DNA of 64,000 bases, from NCBI GenBank assembly GCA_037783415.1, contig JAZGTN010000196.1:744001-808000 (forward strand), written 5' to 3'. The position numbers and the translations under genes were made by a program. Positions 1-12,700 of this stretch are shown piece by piece; positions within the stretch are counted from its first letter, which is position 1; each line of letters begins with the position of its first letter. Under the pieces are notes generated by a model. The model did not search any database. It had not been told where the DNA came from and saw only the letters and a program-made list of their open reading frames with translations. The DNA is from Leptasterias polaris. Its lineage: Eukaryota; Echinodermata; Asteroidea; Forcipulatida; Asteriidae.

Positions 1-344
1 AATAAAATTTTCCTTAAGTGTATAGAACAAAGGAATGTCCACACAGTGACTGCAACGACTGCAACACAAACATGTGCGAGTCAAGCGAGATTGAGCCAGC
101 GAGTGTGAGACAGTGAGTTTGAGTTGGCAAGTGCCAGTCAGCGATTGTCAGTCAGTGTTTGCTCATATTCAGTACCTTATGGAGACAAGAACTTCATGGG
201 GGAATTCTAAAGACCGAGATGCTCCACAAGAAATTTTGTGTACAAAAACTATGGGGAGGATGTCGAGTATCGAGACAAAGGAAAGAACAAAAGGAATGCT
301 TCACTGGGATACAATTATGATGTGTGTGAGTCATCGATTCTGAG

Positions 345-620
345 TCCGTGAGTTTCAGTCAGCGAGTGTGAGTCAGTGAGTTTCAGTCAGCGAGTGTGAG
401 TCAGTGAGTTTCAGTCAGCGAGTGTGAGTCAGTGAGTTTCAGTCAGCGAGTGTGAGTCAGTGAGTTTCAGTCAGCGAGTGTGAGTCAGTGAGTTTCAGTC
501 AGCGAGTGTGAGTCAGTGAGTTTCAGTCAGCGAGTGTGAGTCAGTGAGTTTCAGTCAGCGAGTGTGAGTCAGTGAGTTTCAGTCAGCGAGTGTGAGTCAG
601 TGAGTGTGAGTCAGTGAGAG
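345..620. repeat. 28-bp minisatellite, about ten units
   Basis: The unit cagcgagtgtgagtcagtga plus gtttcagt repeats almost without change. A degenerate forerunner with the same GAGTCAGTGAG-type words is present at about 75-175. The array ends about 17 bp from the donor of the plexin exon at 638-795, so the intron is nearly all repeat from its first bases. In transcript sense the unit is a run of ACTCACTGACTC-like words containing CTGAC motifs. Confidence 0.9.
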
Positions 621-637
621 AGAGAATAAACATCTAC

Positions 638-795
638 CTGTTTCCCTTCCAGACTTTGACTGCCCCAGAGTCTTCAATATCATGTCTGACTGACTGACTA
701 TCAAAGAAGTCAAACAGATACTTGACAGCACGAGGAGCATGGTCTGCGTTGAGGATGGACTCAAACATGCGATCAATGTACTGCTGGATCGTACC
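638..795 (-). CDS. PLXN: Plexin exon: second GAP half
   Basis: This 158-nt exon (52 codons plus two bases) has acceptor gccatttcag and donor gtagatg. It reads [25 protein letters not shown] and VKVWKGN, a clear match to plexin GT(L/I)Q(Q/K)FVDxLFxxIL, AVKYFFDFLDEQA and IWKTN. The next residues, expected LPLRFW-like, would be encoded left of the window. The downstream donor is followed within about 20 bp by a 28-bp tandem array. Confidence 0.95.
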
Positions 796-3700
796 CTGAA
801 ATGGCAAAAGAACAAGTAAACAGGTAGACAAAGTTTGTAATCGTTCTGGGAAACTCCATCAATACTCACAATACAATTACCTAAGTATCAGAATTATGGT
901 TTCTGGACAATTCTGTTGTCGAAACAAATAGTAAAAATAAAAATAATAATATCAGCCCACATTCCAACAGAACCCGAGTATGATGCTACAGAACTCGGCC
1001 CAACGCTAATGTCTAAACAAATGTCAACACATGTGACTGGCTCTCAACTTGGATTATAACTGTTTGAACCAATGTTCAAAAGTAAGATTTTGATGTTGAT
1101 CATGACAATAATACTAGTTACTAGACTTGTCCCTACACTAATTATACACTTATAAAGCAGCCTAATCATGCAGGCATGCTCTAGAGTGCTGAACACAGTT
1201 GTACGAAGAAATGGCACTGGTTAAAAGCTAAGTGGTACTATTGTACAGACAAATTACATGATTCTGCCCCTTACTAACATTTGATCATTCAATAGAGAGG
1301 TTTTACAAGTCTACAGCAGTAAGAGGCAAGTGCTTTACAAACAAGCCAACCATGCCACCCACTTTATTATTATGATTATTACTTTTATACCTTGGTGCTG
1401 ATGAGTCGAGGGATGAAGATCTCACGGAATCGTTTCTTGGGTCGGGAAGGCATCATGAACATCCTCTTTAGCTGCTTGACTGTTCTATATGAGGTGTCAT
1501 CTTGATAGCCGTCTTCATCCTTTGTCTGGAAAAAATGCAAACAGATTTAGCATTCGGTAAACTCATTTGCAAGAGCGTGTTGCTCCAGTCATGGCTGCAC
1601 CATACAATGGAGAAATATACAATATTTATTTTCTGGTCTCGATGTCACAAAGTACTCAGATTTGTCTTACAAACCAGCTTGAATGAGGTAACTAAAGGTT
1701 GAACCCTGGATAACCCTGGAAAACCTCAAACAACCCTGAGCCTAACCTCAAGTTATTGTCTGTTTAATTTTGCACTGTCCTCATATCAAACACACAACAG
1801 ACCTTCCTCATGGAACAGCCATACCATTCCAACTATTGTCATCTATCCCACACTGAAAGGAAAAATAGTTGGGTCCCTTTTTGGCATACTGAAAAACAGC
1901 AGTCATGATTGGTAGGTTTAACAGGGGACAAGACACATTACAATTGGCAAGTCTTACCAGTGTTCTTATTTGCACAAAATAAGTTAGTGGCCTGATGTTT
2001 TGACCCTAGCAGAGTCAGAGACTCTGCTAGGGTCAAAACGTCAGGCCACTAACTTTTGTTTTGCATTTATACCACAGGTCCTTTTGGTTGGTAAGTAGTT
2101 TGCAACAGCTAATTCTATTTTAACGCAGGTGAACTGATCAAGGCGATGGTGAACAAACCGACTGATTCAACCCAAGAGGGCGCTATGCCTGACACTTTTT
2201 ACACGATCTAGCTCGTAAACAATGGCTGAAGTAAAGCACAGCAAATAAAAGTAAGAAAAGTTTACCCCAAAAAAGTCCAATGCGAACAGCACTTTAGACA
2301 GCATGAAGAACACTTAATATCAAAAGACTCCCCCAAAACCGTCCATGTTTTGCCACAAATTGTGCTTACCAGATGCCAGAGCCTGGCGGTCTCCTCTGGG
2401 TCAGCCACCACTGTGAAGCGATTGGAGCGGTCACTTGAATAACCAAGATTGGCTGTGGATTCAAATAAAAAACATGCAGTCAGGGGGCAAGACAACTACA
2501 GGGTCACATTATAATATATGCGACTGAACAGGTGTGCATTTTGATGAAAACATAGTCTGGTGGATCAGAGAGGAACATTTAGTGGTCTCCATGTAAAAAC
2601 CATTGTGGCGCTCTGGGAAATATTAACAACTATTTGTTGACCTTACCGTATGCACTTTCCGGGGAGTAGAAGTTGCCCGACTGGAAAGACATTGGGGCAG
2701 ACACCAACGCCATCTTGGACTTGTTCGGGACCTGTACAATGAACAGAAAACATTATTGTAACTTGGCTCATCTAGCAGTAAATTGCTCATGTCACCAGCC
2801 ATATGTTTGTGTGCAAAAAAGTGTTTGGGTTAGTAATCAGCAAGCTGGCAAACTGGCTTCTATACACACCTCCCGAAAAGTTGGTGAGCTGTGTAGATGC
2901 ATTAATTACATGATATCATATGGCATGCTTGCTTAGTATATCTACTTGTATTATATAACACCAGAGTATATCCTTGTCATTTCATTGGAAGATTGGAGAT
3001 CACTCGTTATTTATTATTCACACCATTTCATGTCTGTGTCATTAAACGTGCATTTTCATTACATCCTTTCTGCCTTATTGCACACTAGACAAATTTGCTT
3101 GTGCACACATAGGCTGGTTGTGCAGCTTAAAGCTTGACACGCAATCATAAAAAACATGACAAGTTTTAAAACAGTGTATATTTGCTGGAGACACTTTTGT
3201 CCTTTAGCATGCGATGCCATTACCATCCTACAAGCTATTTTCATCTTGAAATTCCAATGTGTAGCATGCACATGCATGCAACTACTGTGAAACCCTTCAA
3301 AGAGTAGACAGACTGCCACCATTTTGATCATTGTACTCGGCTCAACAGGAGGTAAGAGCAAGCTTTTAATGGCCGTGCCATTCGGCCAAGGTTTTGCGAT
3401 TCACGGTGAATGCATACTCATATTTTCTCACAACAGAACAACAAATCCCTGTGCTTATCATGAGAACATTTGTTATCTTTCCTTTGTCAAATCAGGGTTT
3501 CATTGTGAAACAATTATTTTCAAAGGAAACTAAAACTCCCAAACCTAAAAAAAAAAAATATCGTGCAGAGGCATGGAAAATACTTTGGAATACTGAAGTA
3601 AAGTGGTTGCTTACTGTACTTCCTTACTAGAGTGGGACTTACATGATAGTACTTAAGTGTGCCAACTCTTTTCCAACCTTCAAGGTTTGGGCTTTTAGGG

Positions 3701-6700
3701 TTATTATCCTGAAGAATTATGCGTCCAGACGTTCCACTTCGCCACTCTGCGAGGAAAACAAACAACAAATTTACTCATCAATGGAAATTTACTGTCTGCG
3801 ACAGCTTGTGGTGTAACAACTCACAATCTACAGAGGTTTGTGGTAGCACCACGGAAATATCTCTTATGAGTTGTGTTGGCTCTGAAAAGAGCTTGTTGTG
3901 TTACAAATCACAATCTAGAGAGGTTTGTGGTAGCACCACGGAAATGTCTGTTATGAGTTGTGTTGCCTCTGAAAAGAGCTGGTGGCGTAACAAATCACAA
4001 TCTAGAGAGGTTTGTGGTAGCACCACGGAAATGTCTCTTATGAGTTGTGTTGCCTCTGAAAAGAGCTGGTGGCGTAACAAATCACAATCTAGAGAGGTTT
4101 GTGGTAGCACCATGGAAATATCTCTTATGAGTTGTGTTGGCTCTGAAAAGAGCTGGTGGCGTAACAAATCACAATCTAGAGAGGTTTGTGGTAGCACCAT
4201 GGAAATATCTCTTATGAGTTGTGTTGGCTCTGAAAAGAGCTGGTGGCGTAACAAATCACAATCTAGAGAGGTTTGTGGTAGCACCACGGAAAAGTCTCTT
4301 ATGAGTTGTGTTGCCTCTGAAAAGAGCTGGTGGCGTAACAAATCACAATCTAGAGAGGTTTGTGGTAGCACCACGGAAATATCTCTTATGAGTTGTGTTG
4401 CCTCTGAAAAGAGCTGGTGGCGTAACAAATCACAATCTAGAGAGGTTTGTGGTAGCACCACGGAAATATCTCTTATGAGTTGTGTTGCCTCTGAAAAGAG
4501 CTGGTGGCGTAACAAATCACAATCTAGAGAGGTTTGTGGTAGCACCACGGAAATATCTCTTATGAGTTGTGTTGGCTCTGAAAAGAGCTGGTGGCGTAAC
4601 AAATCACAATCTAGAGAGGTTTGTGGTAGCACCACAGAAATATCTCTTATGAGTTGTGTTGGCTCTGAAAAGAGCTGGTGGCGTAACAAATCACAATCTA
4701 GAGAGGTTTGTGGTAGCACCACGGAAATATCTCTTATGAGTTGTGTTGGCTCTGAAAAGAGCTGGTGGCGTAACAAATCACAATCTAGAGAGGTTTGTGG
4801 TAGCACCACGGAAATATCTCTTATGAGTTGTGTTGGCTCTGAAAAGAGCTGGTGGCGTAACAAATCACAATCTAGAGAGGTTTGTGGTAGCACCACGGAA
4901 ATATCTCTTATGAGTTGTGTTGGCTCTGAAAAGAGCTGGTGGCGTAACAAATCACAATCTAGAGAGGTTTGTGGTAGTTAAGGGTTTAAGGTTCTACAAA
5001 TTATAACCTCTTACCTTAAATATATTTGCCGCTTAAGAATGTCTACGAAGTGCTGTATGGTTGTAGTCATCCAGTGGGACTTCTTCGCTTAGTTAATATT
5101 ACATTTACCTTAAACTATGTTACTTAGGCTTAAGCTAGATAAATTAAGATAAATTGAGTGTATTATACAATTACGTGTAAAGTTGACTTTCAACAGGGAA
5201 AGTTACTGTATAGGAGTATACACTGCCAACTCAGTTCCTATCCCTGCTTCCAGTCAACTGTCTAAATATAAAGTTGTACTCATGTTGTAAAACTCAGAGA
5301 GACTTGGAATAGATGTTGTTTCTTCCAAGTGTAGCTGAAGACTGATCTCTGGTGAGAAAAGCAGTGTGCTTTTTATCTCTCTCAGAGTTATGTAGAATAG
5401 TTATTGTGCCCTACTTAGTGGGTACAAAAGAAAGGATTATCTAACAACAAAAGCCACCCTATTAGAAAGTCTCCAGATCAGGGTGGAGCTAAAGTATTTA
5501 CAATACTTAGGCCTACTTAAACAGAAATGGTGCTAGGCATTGATGCCTCTATACACCTGGATCAAAGCTGGCTTAGAAATGCAATGAATTCACTACATCT
5601 AGCCCCCTTCAAGATCACAAATACATACAAAAGTGATCGATAATAAAAGTCGAAAATTAATACTATTTACAAAGGTTCATCTATCAATAATGACTGTCTG
5701 AACATACCTACTCGGCCAGCGCACGTGCCTTCCAGAGCGAGTAACTCTGTCAGGTTTCTCTAGTGGGAGTGTACTGGGTAAGGGATGCGGCAGGTGTTTA
5801 GGTATCGGTGTCTCGACCTTAACATCAGTATGAGCCACCTTTAATCTGTCGACACTAACTGAATCTTCTTTGCCATTTTTGTCAATAACAAAAAATTTAT
5901 TCTTTCGTTTCACAACGCGGTAAGGACCATTGTAAGGAGCTTGCAATGGCTTCTTAACAGCATCCACACGTACAAAAACATGAGTACATGTGAACAAATC
6001 ATTATGTATTTGACTTTTGCGTTGGTTGGGTCTTGTAGGACTAGGTATTAATTCTGACATCTGTCGACGTAAACGGTCAACATAACTGGCCGGATCTAAG
6101 TTGTCAAATTTGTTGACAGGAACTATCAATTCACCTGGCAATCTAAGTGTTGAACCAAAGACTAGTTCAGCAACACTGCATCCTAGATCAACCTTAAGGG
6201 ATGAACGTATACTAAGTAAAATGAGCGGTAGGGATTCAGTCCATCGGTTAGGCTCGCTTTGTGTTTTGAAAGCAGATTTGAGTTGCCGATGAAACCGTTC
6301 CACTAATCCATTTGCACATGGATGGTATGCAGTAGTGTGAATGTGCTTGCAACCTAGCAATAGTGAAAGTTGTGCAAACAAGTTTGATTGAAATTGTCCA
6401 CCTCTATCTGTGGTAATTACTGAAGGTACACCAAACGTAGCTATCCAGTTTTCAACAAATGCCTTAGAGACAGTTTCAGCCGTTATATTAAGGATTGGTA
6501 TAGCTTGGGGCCAACGTGTGAATCGGTCTATGCAAGTAAGTAAATAGCAGAAACCATTGGAAGGAGGTAATGGACCAACAAGATCTATGTGTACATGACT
6601 AAAACGAGCGTCAGGAGTTGCGAAGGTACCTATCGGTGTCACTGTGTGACGATGTACCTTGGCACGTTGACACTGAATGCATTGTTTAGTCCAAGTTCGA

Positions 6701-9700
6701 ACATCTTTGTTAATGGATGGCCAAACAAATCGTTGAGTGATTAAACGTTGGGTAGCTTTAATACCAGGATGTGATATGGCATGCATTGCATTAAAAACAC
6801 TACGCCTGAAATCAGGAGTGATATATGGGCGTGGGTGACCAGTAGAGGTATCACATAATATGGTGTTCTGTGTTGTCAAAATTGGCATTTCTTCAAAATG
6901 AAGACTAGACGATTCACGCAGCTTTTTTAGCTCTTCGTCTGTCTTCTGCTGAAGGGAAATTTGATCAAAATCTACACTAGTGTTAGGTAGGTTTGTGAGT
7001 GAACTTATGTCATATCTTGAGAGAGCGTCTGCTACAAGGTTTTCTTTGCCTTTAATGTAGCGTATATCAGTACTAAACTGAGAAATGTAATCTAAATGAC
7101 GAACTTCTCGTGGTGAGTATCTATCTGGTTTAGCGTTGAATGCGTAAGTGAGAGGCTTATGGTCAGTAAGAATATAAAAGTTACGACCTTCTAATGCATA
7201 CTTAAAATGGCGTATTGCTAAATATACAGCCAGCAACTCGCGACCAAATGTACTATACCTAGTCTCTGCTGGTTGTAAACGTTTAGAAAAGAATGAGATT
7301 GGCCTCATCACATTGTCGACACATTGTTGCAAAACACCCCCCACTGCAACGTCTGATGCGTCTACCATTAAGCAAAGTGGTGCATCTGCAGCAGGGTGAA
7401 CTAGTAAAGTTGCTTCGGCTAGAGCTGTTTTAGCATTTTGAAATGCCAAAAGTTCGCTTTCTGAAAGTTGGATTGCCTTATTTTTTTCCTTGCAACGAAG
7501 CAGATCTGTCAGTGGTTGCAATATGTCGGCACAGTGAGATATAAAACGTCTATAAAAGTTTATCAGTCCCAAAAATTCTCGCATTTTGCGTAGTGAGGTT
7601 GGTACTGGGAAATCCTGGACAACTTTAACCTTACTATCTAACGGTTTTATACCATGACAATCAATATGGTGTCCTAGAAAATCAAGGCTAGTTACGTTGA
7701 ATTTGCATTTACTGGGATTGATAACTACACCAAATTCTCGAAGACGGTCAAAAAGTAACCGGAGGTGATGCTCATGTTGTTGTTCGTCATTACTTGCAAT
7801 CAACAAGTCATCAATGTAGGCATATATAAAATCAAAACCATGCAAAACCTGATCAATAAATCTCTGAAATGTTTGAGCAGCGTTTCTTAATCCGAAAGGC
7901 ATTCGGACATACTCGAAAAGGCCAAAAGGCGTAGTAATGGCAGTTTTAGGAATGTCTTGCGGCTCGATAGGTATCTGATGGTAAGCTTTCACAAGGTCAA
8001 CTATGCTAAAAATCTTCTTACCATGAACGTTGGACGTAAAGTCATGAATGTGAGGAATCGGATATCTATCCGGTACACTTGCATTGTTCAAAGCCCGGTA
8101 ATCACCACATGGTCTCCAATCGCCAGTCTTCTTTGGTACCATGTGTAATGGTGACGACCAAGGACTTTTGGAAGGGCGAATTATCCCTAGTTCTAGCATG
8201 TGGTCAAATTCTGCCTTAGCTATTAGTAACTTTTCTGAGGAAAGTCGTCTAGGGCGTGAACTCACTGGTGGACCTTTGGTAACTACATGATGAGTCACAG
8301 TGTGTTTTACAGATTTTTCTTGAAAATTTGGCTTAGTTATATCAACATACTCCCTAAGTAAAGAACTAGTCCTATCACAGTTAGGCATAGCAAACATAGG
8401 GCTAGGTGAAATTACGGATGAACTACATCCTAAAACTCTCAACTCAGTAACAGTATCGATTAACTTGTTGTTTCTAACATCTACTGCTAAGGAAAAATGC
8501 CTTAACAAATCTGCACCAAGAATAGGAAAAGGTATAGCTGCGATGATAAAAATCCATTTGTATGAACGTCTCAGTCCTAAATCTAAGGTCATAGATCTTT
8601 CTCCATAGGTGGCAATGGGAGATTTGTTAATTGCTTGTAATGTATAAGGGCTACTGTTAAGTTTGTCTCTATTGGTAGGTGGTAGAACACTAACTTCCGC
8701 GCCAGTGTCGACTAAGAATTTCGTACCAGTGATCTTATCGGTGACATAAAATAGACGACTTTGAATTTGGCCAGACGAACTCGTCGTCCCCAGTTGCTGG
8801 CGTTCTAGTTTTCCTAATGTGATTCAAAAGAACATGGTTTTACACATTTCGTTGCTTTGGTTCCAAAACGCCAGTGGTACCAGCATTCGGACCCTGCACG
8901 TGGTATGTCTTTTGATTCATTAGATTTGCTTATATGTCCTCTATTTCTATTACTAGAGCGTTTTCGGCTTTGTCTAGGATTACGACTACGGCTATCTCTA
9001 TCTTTCTGCGTGTTGGTAACTAAACTCTGAACTAAAGTAGTCAGCTGGTTAACTTGGGCTTGTAATTCACCTATGCGTGTGTCAACTGTTGAGGTTTCAG
9101 GTGGATCAGACTTAGACATAATTACAACTAAATTAAACTACGCTAGCCTGTACAAAATGTATAAGCAATAAGTAATAAATTTAAGGGCTTTGGATATTTT
9201 TTTAAATTATGTCCCCGCGAGTCTGCGACAAAAAAGGAAGCGAGTCATTCAGCTAAAAATGGATTGCGTGTTCGAATCGTCGGGATCACCAGTTTTAGGG
9301 TTTAAGGTTCTACAAATTATAACCTCTTACCTTAAATATATTTGCCGCTTAAGAATGTCTACGAAGTGCTGTATGGTTGTAGTCATCCAGTGGGACTTCT
9401 TCGCTTAGTTAATATTACATTTACCTTAAACTATGTTACTTAGGCTTAAGCTAGATAAATTAAGATAAATTGAGTGTATTATACAATTACGTGTAAAGTT
9501 GACTTTCAACAGGGAAAGTTACTGTATAGGAGTATACACTGCCAACTCAGTTCCTATCCCTGCTTCCAGTCAACTGTCTAAATATAAAGTTGTACTCATG
9601 TTGTAAAACTCAGAGAGACTTGGAATAGATGTTGTTTCTTCCAAGTGTAGCTGAAGACTGATCTCTGGTGAGAAAAGCAGTGTGCTTTTTATCTCTCTCA

Positions 9701-12700
9701 GAGTTATGTAGAATAGTTATTGTGCCCTACTTAGTGGGTACAAAAGAAAGGATTATCTAACAACAAAAGCCACCCTATTTGAAAGTCTCCAGATCAGGGT
9801 GGAGCTAAAGTATTTACAATACTTAGGCCTACTTAAACAGAAATGGTGCTAGGCATTGATGCCTCTATACACCTGGATCAAAGCTGGCTTAGAAATGCAA
9901 TGAATTCACTACAGTAGCACCACGGAAATATCTCTTATGAGTTGTGTTGGCTCTGAAAAGAGCTGGTGGCGTAACAAATCACAATCTAGAGAGGTTTGTG
10001 GTAGCACCACGGAAATATCTCTTATGAGTTGTGTTGGCTCTGAAAAGAGATGGTGGCGTAACAAATCACAATCTACAGAGGTTTGTGGTAGCACCACGGA
10101 AATGTCTCTTATGAGTTGTGTTGGCTCTGAAAAGAGCTTGTTGTGTTACAAATCACAATCTAGAGAGGTTTGTGGTAGCACCATGGAAATATCTCTTATG
10201 AGTTGTGTTGGTTCTGAAAAGAGCAGGTGGCGTAACAAATCACAATCTAGAGAGGTTTGTGGTAGCACCACAGAAATATCTCTTATGAGTTGTGTTGGCT
10301 CTGAAAAGAGCTGGTGGCGTAACAAATCACAATCTAGAGAGGTTTGTGGTAGCACCACGGAAATATCTCTTATGAGTTGTGTTGGCTCTGAAAAGAGCTG
10401 GTGGCGTAACAAATCACAATCTAGAGAGGTTTGTGGTAGCACCACGGAAATATCTCTTATGAGTTGTGTTGGCTCTGAAAAGAGCTGGTGGCGTAACAAA
10501 TCACAATCTAGAGAGGTTTGTGGTAGCACCACGGAAATATCTCTTATGAGTTGTGTTGGCTCTGAAAAGAGCTGGTGGCGTAACAAATCACAATCTAGAG
10601 AGGTTTGTGGTAGCACCACGGAAATATCTCTTATGAGTTGTGTTGGCTCTGAAAAGAGCTGGTGGCGTAACAAATCACAATCTAGAGAGGTTTGTGGTAG
10701 CACCACGGAAATATCTCTTATGAGTTGTGTTGGCTCTGAAAAGAGCTGGTGGCGTAACAAATCACAATCTACAGAGGTTTGTGGTAGCACCACGGAAATG
10801 TCTCTTATGAGTTGTGTTGGCTCTGAAAAGAGCTTGTTGTGTTACAAATCACAATCTAGAGAGGTTTGTGGTAGCACCATGGAAATATCTCTTATGAGTT
10901 GTGTTGGCTCTGAAAAGAGCTGGTGGCGTAACAAATCACAATCTAGAGAGGTTTGTGGTAGCACCATGGAAATATCTCTTATGAGTTGTGTTGCCTCTGA
11001 AAAGAGCTGGTGGCGTAACAAATCACAATCTAGAGAGGTTTGTGGTAGCACCATGGAAATATCTCTTATGAGTTGTGTTGCCTCTGAAAAGAGCTGGTGG
11101 CGTAACAAATCACAATCTAGAGAGGTTTGTGGTAGCACCATGGAAATATCTCTTATGAGTTGTGTTGGCTCTGAAAAGAGCTGGTGGTGTTACAAATCAC
11201 AATCTACAGAGGTTTGTGGTAGCACCATGGAAATATCTCTTATGAGTTGTGTTGGCTCTGAAAAGAGCTGGTGGCGTAACAAATCACAATCTAGAGAGGT
11301 TTGTGGTAGCACCACGGAAATATCTCTTATGAGTTGTGTTGGCTCTGAAAAGAGATGGTGGCGTAACAAATCACAATCTACAGAGGTTTGTGGTAGCACC
11401 ACGGAAATGTCTCTTATGAGTTGTGTTGGCTCTGAAAAGAGCTTGTTGTGTTACAAATCACAATCTAGAGAGGTTTGTGGTAGCACCATGGAAATATCTC
11501 TTATGAGTTGTGTTGGCTCTGAAAAGAGCTGGTGGCGTAACAAATCACAATCTAGAGAGGTTTGTGGTAGCACCATGGAAATATCTCTTATGAGTTGTGT
11601 TGCCTCTGAAAAGAGCTGGTGGCGTAACAAATCACAATCTAGAGAGGTTTGTGGTAGCACCATGGAAATATCTCTTATGAGTTGTGTTGCCTCTGAAAAG
11701 AGCTGGTGGCGTAACAAATCACAATCTAGAGAGGTTCGTGGTAGCACCATGGAAATATCTCTTATGAGTTGTGTTGGCTCTGAAAAGAGCTGGTGGTGTT
11801 ACAAATCACAATCTACAGAGGTTTGTGGTAGCACCATGGAAATATCTCTTATGAGTTGTGTTGCCTCTGAAAAGAGCTGGTGGCGTAACAAATCACAATC
11901 TAGAGAGGTTTGTGGTAGCACCATGGAAATATCTCTTATGAGTTGTGTTGGCTCTGAAAAGAGCTGGTGGCGTAACAAATCACAATCTAGAGAGGTTTGT
12001 GGTAGCACCATGGAAATATCTCTTATGAGTTGTGTTGCCTCTGAAAAGAGCTGGTGGCGTAACAAATCACAATCTAGAGAGGTTTGTGGTAGCACCATGG
12101 AAATATCTCTTATGAGTTGTGTTGCCTCTGAAAAGAGCTGGTGGCGTAACAAATCACAATCTAGAGAGGTTTGTGGTAGCACCATGGAAATATCTCTTAT
12201 GAGTTGTGTTGGCTCTGAAAAGAGCTGGTGGTGTTACAAATCACAATCTACAGAGGTTTGTGGTAGCACCATGGAAATATCTCTTATGAGTTGTGTTGCC
12301 TCTGAAAAGAGCTGGTGGCGTAACAAATCACAATCTAGAGAGGTTTGTGGTAGCACCATGGAAATATCTCTTATGAGTTGTGTTGGCTCTGAAAAGAGCT
12401 GGTGGCGTAACAAATCACAATCTAGAGAGGTTTTGGTAGCACCATGGAAATATCTCTTATGAGTTGTGTTGCCTCTGAAAAGAGCTGGTGGCGTAACAAA
12501 TCACAATCTAGAGAGGTTTGTGGTAGCACCATGGAAATATCTCTTATGAGTTGTGTTGCCTCTGAAAAGAGCTGGTGGCGTAACAAATCACAATCTAGAG
12601 AGGTTTGTGGTAGCACCATGGAAATATCTCTTATGAGTTGTGTTGGCTCTGAAAAGAGCTGGTGGTGTAACAAATCACAATCTAGAGAGGTTTGTGGTAG

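Larger units (their letters stand above)
4978..9913 (-). mobile_element. Ty3/gypsy LTR retrotransposon, CsRn1-like
   Basis: This is a complete-looking 4.9-kb element inserted in the 87-bp array in the same orientation as the plexin gene. Its order is 5' LTR (9293-9913), tRNA-Trp-like primer site, short gag, pol (protease, RT, RNase H, integrase), polypurine tract, 3' LTR (4978-5597). Three traits fit the CsRn1 clade as I know it: a CHCC rather than CCHC gag finger, a tRNA-Trp primer and a 4-bp target duplication. The LTRs differ at one clear internal position (5464 versus 9780) plus a few bases at the inner edge, so insertion is recent. The gag gene is unusually short and appears internally deleted, so autonomy is doubtful. 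Confidence 0.93.

Noticed and set aside
113..343. Small open frame in the left flank
   Set aside because: It overlaps a degenerate minisatellite and has no family features or splice context.
2673..3533. Several 60-100-codon frames in the intron 2732-3642 and nearby
   Set aside because: No recognisable motifs; they overlap one another on both strands and partly overlap plexin exon 2647-2731 in the wrong frame.
5677..8592. Start of pol at the internal ATG 8592
   Set aside because: The same frame is open upstream to 8823 and contains the protease motif DTGAEV, so the ATG is internal.
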